Source: an uncultured Muribaculaceae bacterium
Lineage (GTDB): Bacteria; Bacteroidota; Bacteroidia; Bacteroidales; Muribaculaceae
Reading direction: 5' to 3'
Assembly: GCA_910589425.1 (NCBI GenBank)
Contig: CAJUSZ010000048.1
Span: 1 to 7,520 of the forward strand
Length of the DNA stretch: 7,520 nucleotides
Of this stretch, positions 1 to 6,345 are shown piece by piece. The first letter of the stretch is position 1; each line of letters begins with the position of its first letter. The position numbers and the translations under genes were made by a program. The notes beneath the pieces were generated by a model. It searched no databases and was not told the origin of the DNA. It saw nothing but the letters and a program-made list of their open reading frames with translations.

Positions 1-44
1 CTGCGTTTTTTATCTCAAAAATAAGAATTTTTGATCATTCAAGC

Positions 45-76
45 CAAAGATAAACACATGACATACAGCACATAAA
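45..76 (-). promoter_or_regulatory. Candidate promoter for a gene beyond the left edge
   Basis: Read on the minus strand, positions 52-45 are TATCTTTG, a full match to the Bacteroidota -7 consensus TAnnTTTG. Twenty nt upstream, positions 76-73 read TTTA, a 3 of 4 match to the -33 element TTTG. The site lies downstream of terminator-like hairpins and points out of the window, so it would drive a gene lying to the left. The 8-mer ACATGACA sits on the plus strand at 56-63, inside the spacer. The -33 match is imperfect and no start codon is visible, so the call is tentative. Confidence 0.4.
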
Positions 77-105
77 ATTTTACCCGACTCGCTTTGAATC
101 GGGTA
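74..105 (-). terminator. Possible intrinsic terminator hairpin
   Basis: TACCCGA (81-87) and TCGGGTA (99-105) form a perfect 7-bp stem. It extends by two more pairs past a single mismatch. On the minus strand the stem is followed by AAAATTTTATG, so the T tract is short. It is probably a backup terminator for the exported-protein gene, or an insulator in front of the next promoter. Confidence 0.4.
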
Positions 106-170
106 AGGGAATTATGCGATTATCTAATTTTTAAATGAAAGAGCCGTGGGTTTGTAAAGTCAACCGGCCG

Positions 171-214
171 AACGGAAAAAGGAAAGAGGCCGCCTGAATC
201 TGTCAGACAGCCTC
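171..214 (-). terminator. Intrinsic terminator candidate downstream of the LysM-like gene
   Basis: On the minus strand GAGGC (214-210) pairs with GCCTC (190-186), with a further CTG/CAG pairing inside the arm. The sequence then runs into TTTCCTTTTTCC (185-174). GAGGCTGTCTG-type stems followed by T-rich sequence are a common terminator shape in Bacteroidales. It lies about 95 nt after the stop codon of the exported-protein gene. Confidence 0.5.
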
Positions 215-283
215 CACCGCGTTAATGGATCCCATTGCGTTAAATCATTTCTAAAACATACTTAATGCTTTTATCAATGCTCG

Positions 284-303
284 AAAAAACGATTCAAAAT
301 CGT
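284..303 (-). terminator. Small hairpin plus T run right after the stop codon
   Basis: On the minus strand ACGAT and ATCGT (303-299 and 293-289) form a 5-bp stem with the loop TTTGA, immediately followed by a run of six T. It begins 5 nt after the stop codon of the exported-protein gene. The stem is short and not GC-rich, so it may act together with the stronger hairpin at 186-214. The rest of 1-307 holds no gene that I can see. A GCGTTAA direct repeat (219-225, 237-243) flanks a small AATGG/CCATT dyad. Confidence 0.4.
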
Positions 304-307
304 AATG

Positions 308-2071
308 CTAATTAACTGTTGCAGATTCCCATTTCGAAGGATTTATAATAACACCACAATTTGCCGCTTCACGACGCAATTTCATCATTTGCTTTTGCTG
401 ATCGATAAATGACATTTTTAATGATGTTGTAGAACCTCCTGGATTTCCGCGGTCGCCAATAGAGCCTGTTATACTTCCGTCATTAATACTTCTAGAGCCT
501 AGTAGTGTAAGAGAATTATAGGTGTCGCTGACAATTTTTTCCCATCGAGAATATGCATTTCTGTAGTATGCATCCATATCTCGTGAAGAAGACATATCAT
601 TTGGCTTAGACGGAAACTCACTAGAAGTTCCCACATATGAGCCCCTTGAATTTTCCTCGCTCCAATTAGATAGCATTGCATTATACTGTTCAGATGAAAA
701 ATTCAAACCAAATTCATAGTTAAATGTATTGCAACTCATTTGGTTTATCTCATCAAACGAATAAATTGGCGCACTCTGCATTGCATTTTGAAACTGACTC
801 CACGAATCATTGATTCTTTGTTGTGAATTAGCAGTTATAAGAGCCGCATTAAGACCAGCATTGCAATTACCAAAATTAAACGACATCGAATTTATTCCGG
901 AACAAATGTTATAATTGGAAAGTGGCGAAATAAATGAGGGACTCGTATTAAAAGTTGTATATGCATTATAAGGATTTAATGCATTAGAAAACTTAAAGTA
1001 TCCGTTTGCCATTTGTTGTGCCGAATTGGCAAGAGTCTCCACAAGCGCACCTGCAATCATCTTCCATTTTGCAGATCTTCGTGCTTTTTTTTCAGCTGCT
1101 AAACGCAGTTTTTTATTGCAATTATCAATGACTTCATTTAATATATATATTCTATATTCTCTTTGAGCTTCATTAAGCCCGAAAAAAAGTGTACCATCAT
1201 TGCAAAAATGTCCATTGAGTAGATATTTTGCGTTAAATCTTGCGGTATCGTAATCCTTTTTATAACTATATAAGTAACATATATAGTTAAACATGGCATT
1301 GCCAGATGTTTTTTTTAGATTGAAGTTTTTCCTATATACCTTAACATATTCTTTCCCGTATTTTTCATTCCAAGCAAATGACCCGGAGGTAGCTCTTTCT
1401 AAAAGATTGTCTGACCACAATCTATCCGCATTATAATTCTCATCTTCTTTAATTGTGGCATTTGCAGGAAGAACTACGTTTACACCTTGAAGTGTACGGT
1501 AGGTTAAATCACTCAATATAATTTTTCCTCCATATTCCTTTGTAAATGCCACGCCAGGATCATTATTTATATAATTAACAATAGCGGGATTCAAATTCTC
1601 CAATTCAAGTAAATTAAGGCCATATCTGAGGCCTATAACAGTTAATGTTTCACCTAACCGAAGCTGACATGATTTCATCCCGAAATCTTTAATCATTCGC
1701 TTCACGTAGTCTTCATGAATACGCTTACCTTCTTTTGTACCGAGAGCCGTCTGCGACGATGCAAAGTATAGCCCGATATTTCGCATGTAGATTAATTGGA
1801 GTAGTGCCATATCGGGATTCTGTGTTAACTTTGCATCACTAGGCAATTTTATATTGACACCTTCGGCAGATTTAATGGCAATATGTGGTACAGATTGAAT
1901 TGCAAAATCTAAGTTGATGTTTGGATTCAAGCTATCTAATACCGAATATGGTATATTATATAGAGTGGAGACACTTCGAAGATCTTCAGCAAACTTAAGT
2001 TTATAATTAGCGGCTGAAGAATAGGCTATGCTAGCAAGCATAGCAAGAAGTAATAAAAAACGAGAATGCAT
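308..2071 (-). CDS. Exported protein with two divergent LysM-like modules, unknown function
   Basis: I do not recognise the family. From the chosen ATG the protein has 587 residues. Residues 1-20 form a clear signal peptide (MHSRF, then a Leu/Ala-rich core ending YSSA), with no lipobox Cys, so it is probably periplasmic or surface-exposed. Two segments look like LysM modules. Residues ~23-77 hold YNIPYSVLDSLNP and end in GVNIKLP; ~135-202 hold LGETLTVIGLRYGLNLLELE followed by NLNP and end in GVNVVLP. LysM domains usually bind peptidoglycan or chitin-like glycans, so cell-wall anchoring is an inference. A basic stretch (KK...AAEKKARRSAKWK, ~320-337) leads into an Ala-rich helix. The C-terminal half is rich in Asn, Ser, Tyr and Phe with no visible catalytic motif. 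A longer start at 2110 adds 13 residues (MNQDFHLRTNFLL) and spoils the compact signal peptide, so I prefer 2071. The gene is clearly more AT-rich than the operon to its right, suggesting transfer. Its likely promoter is at 2409-2440. Confidence 0.8.
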   Translation of the reverse strand: MHSRFLLLLAMLASIAYSSAANYKLKFAEDLRSVSTLYNIPYSVLDSLNPNINLDFAIQSVPHIAIKSAEGVNIKLPSDAKLTQNPDMALLQLIYMRNIGLYFASSQTALGTKEGKRIHEDYVKRMIKDFGMKSCQLRLGETLTVIGLRYGLNLLELENLNPAIVNYINNDPGVAFTKEYGGKIILSDLTYRTLQGVNVVLPANATIKEDENYNADRLWSDNLLERATSGSFAWNEKYGKEYVKVYRKNFNLKKTSGNAMFNYICYLYSYKKDYDTARFNAKYLLNGHFCNDGTLFFGLNEAQREYRIYILNEVIDNCNKKLRLAAEKKARRSAKWKMIAGALVETLANSAQQMANGYFKFSNALNPYNAYTTFNTSPSFISPLSNYNICSGINSMSFNFGNCNAGLNAALITANSQQRINDSWSQFQNAMQSAPIYSFDEINQMSCNTFNYEFGLNFSSEQYNAMLSNWSEENSRGSYVGTSSEFPSKPNDMSSSRDMDAYYRNAYSRWEKIVSDTYNSLTLLGSRSINDGSITGSIGDRGNPGGSTTSLKMSFIDQQKQMMKLRREAANCGVIINPSKWESATVN

Positions 2072-2123
2072 TAGCAGAAAATTAGTCCTCAAATGGAAGT
2101 CTTGATTCATAATTGATGATTGA

Positions 2124-2302
2124 CACTATTCAGTCCAAATAGTGATAAAAGGAATTGAAACGTGGACTGATTTTACCACATCTATCGCTGACGGTCGTAG
2201 GAAACCTAAAGATGAAGATATAAGAGCAGCAGTCCACGCTATAGCGCGAGAACCGCCTTGATACCCTCTCATCTTCATGAAAATTTCTACGTTTTCAGCG
2301 AT
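2124..2302 (-). other. Dense cluster of inverted repeats; candidate structured leader or small RNA
   Basis: Between a near-consensus promoter and the exported-protein gene lie several perfect inverted repeats. They are CACTATT/AATAGTG (2124-2130, 2138-2144; loop CAGTCCA); CGTGGACTG/CAGTCCACG (2161-2169, 2230-2238); ATCGCTGA/TCAGCGAT (2184-2191, 2295-2302); ATGAAGAT/ATCTTCAT (2212-2219, 2271-2278); and the 10-bp palindrome CGCTATAGCG (2237-2246). The loop of the first hairpin is complementary to the 2163-2169 segment, so a loop-distal contact is possible. The 2161/2230 pairing crosses the 2184/2295 pairing, giving a pseudoknot topology. This density in 180 nt is more than chance easily gives. 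I read it as a structured 5' leader or ncRNA on the minus strand, but a weak ORF overlaps it and no known RNA class is recognised. Confidence 0.3.
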
Positions 2303-2314
2303 GAAAGATAGCAA
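2126..2314 (-). CDS. Doubtful 62-codon ORF in the leader region
   Basis: An open frame of 62 codons runs from ATG at 2314 (or 2278, MKMRGYQGG) to a TAG 15 nt before the longest possible start of the exported-protein gene. It would give a hydrophobic peptide with segments AIAWTAALISSSLGFL and VSIPFITIW. It lies downstream of the 2409-2440 promoter, so it would be transcribed, and it could be a small membrane or leader peptide. Against it: no family is recognised, the interval is full of inverted repeats, and a plus-strand frame of similar quality (GTG 2142 to TGA 2261, 39 codons) covers the same bases. It is kept only as a low-confidence alternative to the structured-RNA reading. Confidence 0.17.
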   Translation of the reverse strand: MLSFIAENVEIFMKMRGYQGGSRAIAWTAALISSSLGFLRPSAIDVVKSVHVSIPFITIWTE

Positions 2315-2339
2315 AACGCTTCTTCGATTTGTTTTATTA

Positions 2340-2398
2340 TGTCATTCCAGTTAGTGAATGACAGTACAAAATTACAAAAATTCCTGTCATGTACTATA
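2340..2398 (-). promoter_or_regulatory. Three alternating ATGACA elements just downstream of the promoter
   Basis: On the minus strand, in order, come ATGACAG (2390-2384), CTGTCATTC (2364-2356) and GAATGACA (2347-2340). The middle element is complementary to both neighbours. It can form a 7-bp stem with the first, or an 8-bp stem with an 8-nt loop (TGTCATTC/GAATGACA) with the last, but not both. They start about 10 nt after the expected transcription start. They could be a switching RNA leader or operator half-sites for a DNA-binding protein; no run of T follows, so a classical attenuator is not shown. The rest of the stretch up to 2525 is very AT-rich and holds no gene. Confidence 0.35.
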
Positions 2399-2408
2399 GA
2401 TTCTGGAT

Positions 2409-2440
2409 CAAAGATAAGTATAAAATTTTATATTTACAAA
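2409..2440 (-). promoter_or_regulatory. Bacteroidota-type promoter for the LysM-like gene
   Basis: On the minus strand TTTG (2440-2437) is followed after exactly 20 nt of AT-rich spacer by TATCTTTG (2416-2409). Both elements match the Bacteroidota primary-sigma consensus TTTG/TAnnTTTG at the expected spacing. Transcription would start near 2402-2398 and run leftward through the repeat-rich leader into the exported-protein gene, giving a long 5' untranslated region of roughly 290-330 nt. Confidence 0.65.
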
Positions 2441-2525
2441 TTTTTACCAAAATTTTTCAAAATTAGTGAAATATAAGCGAAAATGTCAGCGAAATTTGTC
2501 TCTGGATCAGATCGCCGCGTATTTC

Positions 2526-2813
2526 CTATTCACATGTTCCCCAGTGTCCACCCTTGTCAGGACCGACACGACGTATCCTTCCTGACTCTTTGAGCTGATT
2601 TAGAATTTTCTTGATACCCGATCTTGAAAGACCTACAATTTCTTGTAGCTGAGGAATTGTAAGAGCTGGTGTTTCTTTCAATAGTTCTAAAACTTTCAGG
2701 TTACTTTTCAGGTTACTTTTCAGGCTACTTTTATCCTTACTCCCGGCTTCCAGATGGGTTTTCTCCTTACTTTTCAGGCTACTTTTCAGGCTACTTCTCC
2801 ATACTCCATAGTA
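2526..2813 (-). pseudogene. Truncated winged-helix C-terminal remnant
   Basis: On the minus strand, between an in-frame TAA at 2816-2814 and a TAG at 2528-2526, 95 codons stay open but contain no ATG. The product has a Ser/Leu/Lys repeat linker (SSLK, SNLK) followed by a helix-turn-helix: VLELLKETPALTIPQLQEIV, then GLSRSGIKKILNQLKESGRI and RRVGPDKGGHW. This matches the C-terminal winged-helix tail, ending in the R-x-G-x-D-K-x-G-x-W pattern, that I know from Bacteroidota ATP-binding proteins of the AlbA_2/AAA_4 type. The N-terminal nucleotide-binding domain is absent. I read it as the stump left when a larger accessory gene was deleted or replaced. It lies only 23 bp beyond the operon's terminator hairpin, and no promoter is seen. 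Confidence 0.62.
2694..2797 (-). repeat. 12-bp tandem repeats coding for S-(S/N)-L-K
   Basis: The plus strand repeats TTTCAGG with a period of 12 at 2694, 2706 and 2718, and again at 2772 and 2784. The two blocks are separated by a degenerate stretch of 54 nt that keeps the frame. On the minus strand each unit reads AGT-(A/G)-rich-CTG-AAA and codes for Ser-Ser/Asn-Leu-Lys. It forms the linker of the winged-helix remnant. Such repeats can change copy number by slippage; since 12 and 54 are both multiples of 3, the frame would be preserved. Confidence 0.7.
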
Positions 2814-2836
2814 TTACCCTGAACTGAAAATATGAG

Positions 2837-2876
2837 CCGGCACCGCGCACATTACGTATGTGTGGCGCGGTGCCGG
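2837..2876 (-). terminator. Terminator hairpin at the end of the der operon
   Basis: CCGGCACCGCGC (2837-2848) and GCGCGGTGCCGG (2865-2876) form a perfect 12-bp GC-rich stem, 33 nt after the der stop codon. A few more pairs (ACAT/ATGT) are possible towards the loop. On the minus strand the tail is only moderately T-rich (CTCATATTTTC). On the plus strand a T8 run follows about 16 nt later, so it may work in both directions. Confidence 0.6.
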
Positions 2877-2909
2877 ACAATGCTGTTGTTTTTTTTGACC
2901 GGAGACCGT

Positions 2910-4229
2910 TCAGGATTTGTCGCGCATGAAGATCGCTATCGGGGTGCCGTGGAAATCCCAGTGGTCGCGGATCTTGTTCTCCAGAAAACGCCGGTAAGGC
3001 TCCTTGACCCATTGCGGGAGGTTGCAGAAGAAGACAAATGTCGGTATGACCGCATCCTTGAGCATCGTTACATATTTGATCTTCACAAACTTGCCTTTGT
3101 TCGACGGGGGAGGCGTAACGGCTATCTGCTCCAGCATGTAGGTGTTGAGCTGCGATGTGGGGATTATCCGGCGACGGTTTTTGTAGACTTCCACCGCCGT
3201 CTCAAGCACCTTGTAGATGCGCTGCTTTGTCAGAGCCGAGGCGAAGATGATGGGGAAATCGGTGAAAGGGGCGAATTTCCCGCGTATGGCCTGTTCGAAG
3301 CGTTTCTGGGCATCGAGCGACTTGTCTTCGACCAGATCCCACTTGTTGACGCAGACCACGAGGCCTTTCCTGTTGCGCTGTATCAGGCCGAAAATGTTGC
3401 CGTCCTGGGCCTCGATGCCGCGTGTGGCGTCGATCATCAGGATGCAGACGTCGCTGGCCTCGATGGCGCGTATGGAGCGGATCACGGAATAGTATTCTAT
3501 ATCCTCGTTCACTTTCTGCTTCTTGCGTATGCCCGCCGTGTCGACCAGATAGAAGTCGAACCCGAACTTGTTGTAGCGGTGATAGATCGAGTCGCGCGTC
3601 GTGCCGGCGATGTCGGTAACGATGTGGCGTTCCTCCCCGATGAAGGCGTTGATCAGGCTCGATTTCCCGGCGTTGGGACGCCCCACGATGGCGAATCTCG
3701 GGATCTCCGCCTCGGTCTGGCCATCGTCTTCGGACTCAGGCATATCCTTGACTATGAGATCGAGAAGATCGCCTGTGCCTGTGCCGTTGGCCGACGATAC
3801 CTCCACCGGATCGCCCAGCCCGAGGGAATAGAATTCGGGCACATTGAAGCGTGCCTGGCCTATGTCTTCCTTGTTGGCCACGAGGATCACCGGCTTTTTC
3901 GACCGCCTCAGGATGGCGGCCACATGGTCGTCCAGATCGGTTACGCCTGTGGTGGCGTCCACCACGAAGAGGATCACGTCGGCCTCCTCGATGGCTATCT
4001 GCACCTGCTTGTTGATCTCCTCCTCGAAGATGTCGTCGGAGTTGACCACCCAGCCGCCGGTGTCCACAATGGAGAATTCCTGCCCGCACCAGTCCACCTT
4101 GCCGTACTGGCGATCGCGGGTTGTGCCGGCCGTGTCGTCCACTATGGCCGAGCGTGTCTGCGTCAAGCGGTTGAACAGCGTCGATTTCCCGACGTTGGGC
4201 CGCCCTACTATTGCTATGAGTCTGCTCAT
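2910..4229 (-). CDS. der: Ribosome-assembly GTPase Der (EngA)
   Basis: Der is an essential cytoplasmic GTPase with two G domains that acts in late maturation of the 50S ribosomal subunit. The 439-residue product has the full family layout. G domain 1 has the P-loop GRPNVGKST (9-17), DTGG (56-59) and NKED (119-122). G domain 2 has GRPNAGKSS (183-191), DTAG (230-233) and NKWD (295-298). An acidic linker (~164-175) joins them, and a C-terminal KH-like domain (~350-435) ends in MRDKS. The ATG at 4229 gives MSRLIAIVGRPN, the usual start just before the P-loop, and is preceded by an A-rich stretch. It begins 16 nt after the era stop codon, so the two GTPases are almost certainly co-transcribed and may be co-regulated with L32 for ribosome biogenesis. 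It is the last gene before the terminator. No defect is seen. Confidence 0.98.
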   Translation of the reverse strand: MSRLIAIVGRPNVGKSTLFNRLTQTRSAIVDDTAGTTRDRQYGKVDWCGQEFSIVDTGGWVVNSDDIFEEEINKQVQIAIEEADVILFVVDATTGVTDLDDHVAAILRRSKKPVILVANKEDIGQARFNVPEFYSLGLGDPVEVSSANGTGTGDLLDLIVKDMPESEDDGQTEAEIPRFAIVGRPNAGKSSLINAFIGEERHIVTDIAGTTRDSIYHRYNKFGFDFYLVDTAGIRKKQKVNEDIEYYSVIRSIRAIEASDVCILMIDATRGIEAQDGNIFGLIQRNRKGLVVCVNKWDLVEDKSLDAQKRFEQAIRGKFAPFTDFPIIFASALTKQRIYKVLETAVEVYKNRRRIIPTSQLNTYMLEQIAVTPPPSNKGKFVKIKYVTMLKDAVIPTFVFFCNLPQWVKEPYRRFLENKIRDHWDFHGTPIAIFMRDKS

Positions 4230-4245
4230 TTTCTTATGCTTTGAG

Positions 4246-5160
4246 TCATTCTATATATCCGAAGGCACGGAGCTTGTTCTCGCGGTTGCGCCAGTCTTTC
4301 TCCACCTTGACAAAGATTTCGAGAAAGACGCGCTTGCCGAAGAATTTCTCTATGTCGAGGCGGGCCTCGGTGCCCACTTTCTTGATCTTGGCGCCGCCTT
4401 TGCCGATGATGATCCCTTTCTGCGAGTCGCGTTCCACATAGACCACGGCCATGATATGGATCGAACGGTCCTTCTCCTCGAATTTCTCCACGAGTACCTC
4501 GGTCGAGTAGGGGATCTCCTTGTCGTAGTGGAGCAGCAGCTTCTCGCGGATGATCTCCGTTACGAAAAAGCGCGCCGGCTTGTCGGTCAGCGCATCCTTG
4601 CCGAAATATGGGGGCGCGGCGGGGAGCAGCTCCTCGATGCGGCTTTTAAGGTTGGCGATGTTGAAATGCTCGGTGGCGCTGGTCGGGAAGATCTCGGCGT
4701 TGGGGAGCCTCTTTTTCCATTCCGCCACGAGACTCTCGAGTTCCTCCTGGCTCTTGCAGAGGTCTATCTTGTTGATCACCAGCAAGACGGGGATTTTCTC
4801 CCTGGCCACCCGGTCGAGGAAGTCCTTGTTTTTCTCCGGATCCTCCACCGTGTCGGTAACGTAGAGGAGGATGTCGGCGTCGGTCAGCGCTCCCTCCGAG
4901 AATTCGAGCATCGATTCCTGAAGCTTGTATTTCGGCTTAAGCACGCCCGGTGTGTCGGAATAGACTATCTGGTAGTCGGGTGTGTTGACGATGCCCATGA
5001 TGCGGTGGCGCGTGGTCTGGGCCTTTGATGTGATTATCGATATCCGCTCCCCGACAAGGTCGTTCATGAGCGTGGATTTGCCGACGTTGGGGTTTCCAAC
5101 GATGTTTACGAATCCTGATCTGTGTGCCGTTGCGGGCATCTCTTTCTCTGTCTCAGTCAT
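4246..5160 (-). CDS. era: GTPase Era, 16S rRNA-binding
   Basis: Era couples GTP binding to maturation of the 30S subunit by binding the 3' end of 16S rRNA. The 304-residue protein carries the G domain motifs GNPNVGKST (22-30), the switch region with TSKAQTTR (44-51), DTPG (69-72), NKID (130-133) and SAT (161-163). A C-terminal KH domain follows with the GKGG signature (253-256). Length and order are normal for the family. The ATG at 5160 gives a short polar lead-in (MTETEKEMPATAHRSG) before the first strand and is preceded by AAAAAAGAATAGGAATT, typical of Bacteroidota starts without a Shine-Dalgarno site. It sits between fabH, across a 192-nt gap with a terminator-like hairpin, and der, 16 nt away. 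I see no convincing separate promoter in the gap, so it probably depends on read-through from fabH or on a promoter that does not fit the consensus. Confidence 0.98.
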   Translation of the reverse strand: MTETEKEMPATAHRSGFVNIVGNPNVGKSTLMNDLVGERISIITSKAQTTRHRIMGIVNTPDYQIVYSDTPGVLKPKYKLQESMLEFSEGALTDADILLYVTDTVEDPEKNKDFLDRVAREKIPVLLVINKIDLCKSQEELESLVAEWKKRLPNAEIFPTSATEHFNIANLKSRIEELLPAAPPYFGKDALTDKPARFFVTEIIREKLLLHYDKEIPYSTEVLVEKFEEKDRSIHIMAVVYVERDSQKGIIIGKGGAKIKKVGTEARLDIEKFFGKRVFLEIFVKVEKDWRNRENKLRAFGYIE

Positions 5161-5272
5161 AATTCCTATTCTTTTTTGCGCGATGGCGGCCTTCGTGGCC
5201 GGGCGCCGTTACTGCGGACGCCTTCGGGCAGCCGCACAGTAATAGAACGCGCCGGAGGCTCCGGGAGTTCGT

Positions 5273-5329
5273 AAAAAAGCGGAAGCCGGGGGTGCGAACC
5301 GCAATCGGATCGCGTCCCCGGCAGGCTTC
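5273..5329 (-). terminator. Intrinsic terminator candidate between fabH and era
   Basis: On the minus strand GCCGGGG (5322-5316... read leftward) pairs with CCCCGGC (5291-5285). An alternative GAAGCC/GGCTTC pairing uses the flanks, and the loop can fold further (GCGA/TCGC). Shortly after the stem comes a run of six T (5278-5273). It starts about 24 nt after the fabH stop codon. Two more GC-rich dyads lie between it and era: TGCGG/CCGCA and CGGCC/GGCCG. The likely role is to lower transcription into era-der relative to rpmF-fabH. Confidence 0.52.
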
Positions 5330-5352
5330 GGCATGGCCGTGAAGGCTTGCGG

Positions 5353-6345
5353 CTATCTGGGATCGATGGCCCAGATGAGATACATCGCCCCCCATGTGAA
5401 TCCCGCCCCGAAGGCTGTCATGACGATCTTGTCGCCCTTCCTCAGGCGGTTTTTGTATTCGTCCAGGCAGAGGGGGATGGAGGCGGCCGAGGTGTTGCCG
5501 TAGTGCTGGATGTTGACCAGCACCTTGGCCGGATCGATGTCGATTCTTCCAGCTATGGCCTCGATGATGCGCAGATTGGCCTGATGGGGCACGAACCAGT
5601 CTATTTCATCCACAGTGAGATTGTTGCGCTTCATGACCGTGAGCGACGACTGGAGCATGTCGCGGACAGCGTGCTTGTAGACCGCGCGGCCTTCCTGATA
5701 GATGAAATGCTCGCGCGCGGCCACGGTCTCGGCTGTGGCCGGCTTCACCGATCCTCCGGCTTTCATCAGCAGATGGGGCAGTCCGGTCCCGTCCACATGG
5801 AAATCCCCGTCCACGATTCCGACAGGCTCTTCGGTGGGCTCGACAAGCACGGCGGCGGCCGCGTCTCCGAAAAGGGGGCATGTGGAGCGGTCCTCGTAGT
5901 CGGTCATGCTCGACATTTTCTCGGCGGCCACTACGATTATCCGCCGGTAGAGGCCGGACTGGATGTAGGCCCTGGCGGCCTGCATCGTTACGATGAAGCC
6001 CGCGCACGCGGCCTGTATGTCGTAGGCGTAGGCCTTGTCAAGCCCGCATTCGTGGGCTATGACCGAAGCCGTCGAGGGAAACCTGTAGTCGGGATTGGAC
6101 GTGGCGCATATCAGGAGATCCACTTCTCCGGGCTCTACCGCACACTCCTTCAGGAGCTTCTCCACGGCTTTTATGCCCAGGAAACTGGAACCTTTCCCTT
6201 CCTGGCGCAGAATGCGGCGTTCCTTTACGCCGACGCGGGTGGTGATCCACTCGTCGTTGGTGTCCACCATCTTCGACAGCATCTCGTTGTCGAGTATGTC
6301 GTCCGGTGTGAAGGAGGCTATACCGCTTATCTTAGCATTAACCAT
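5353..6345 (-). CDS. fabH: Beta-ketoacyl-ACP synthase III (FabH)
   Basis: FabH starts fatty-acid synthesis by condensing an acyl-CoA primer with malonyl-ACP to give a 3-ketoacyl-ACP, CO2 and CoA. From the ATG at 6345 the protein has 330 residues, a normal length, and begins MVNAKISGIASFTPDDIL like the family. The thiolase-fold catalytic triad is visible: Cys114 in QAACAGF, His254 in FVPHQANLRI and Asn284 in HYGNTSAAS. The C-terminal glycine-rich FGAGFTWGAM motif is also present. An open frame continues upstream to 6456, but that extension (MSQGRRAGICG...) is unlike FabH and is rejected. It stands between rpmF (143 nt upstream) and era, an arrangement that links lipid synthesis to ribosome biogenesis; rpmF-fab neighbourhoods also occur in other phyla, for example E. 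coli. Primer preference, straight or branched, cannot be read from the sequence. Confidence 0.97.
   Translation of the reverse strand: MVNAKISGIASFTPDDILDNEMLSKMVDTNDEWITTRVGVKERRILRQEGKGSSFLGIKAVEKLLKECAVEPGEVDLLICATSNPDYRFPSTASVIAHECGLDKAYAYDIQAACAGFIVTMQAARAYIQSGLYRRIIVVAAEKMSSMTDYEDRSTCPLFGDAAAAVLVEPTEEPVGIVDGDFHVDGTGLPHLLMKAGGSVKPATAETVAAREHFIYQEGRAVYKHAVRDMLQSSLTVMKRNNLTVDEIDWFVPHQANLRIIEAIAGRIDIDPAKVLVNIQHYGNTSAASIPLCLDEYKNRLRKGDKIVMTAFGAGFTWGAMYLIWAIDPR

Noticed and set aside
2694..2797. CRISPR-like repeat array
   Set aside because: The 12-bp units are contiguous and in frame with a coding remnant; there are no spacers.
2832..4244. 470-codon plus-strand open frame opposite der
   Set aside because: It mirrors the GC-rich der gene, which has complete G-domain motifs in both halves. 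The plus-strand product has no recognisable domain.
3844..5028. 394-codon plus-strand open frame opposite der and era
   Set aside because: It is antisense to two certain genes and spans their junction; its composition follows from the codon usage of the opposite strand.
5153..5395. 80-codon minus-strand frame between fabH and era
   Set aside because: It overlaps the end of fabH and the start of era in another frame, covers the terminator hairpins, and has no recognisable content.
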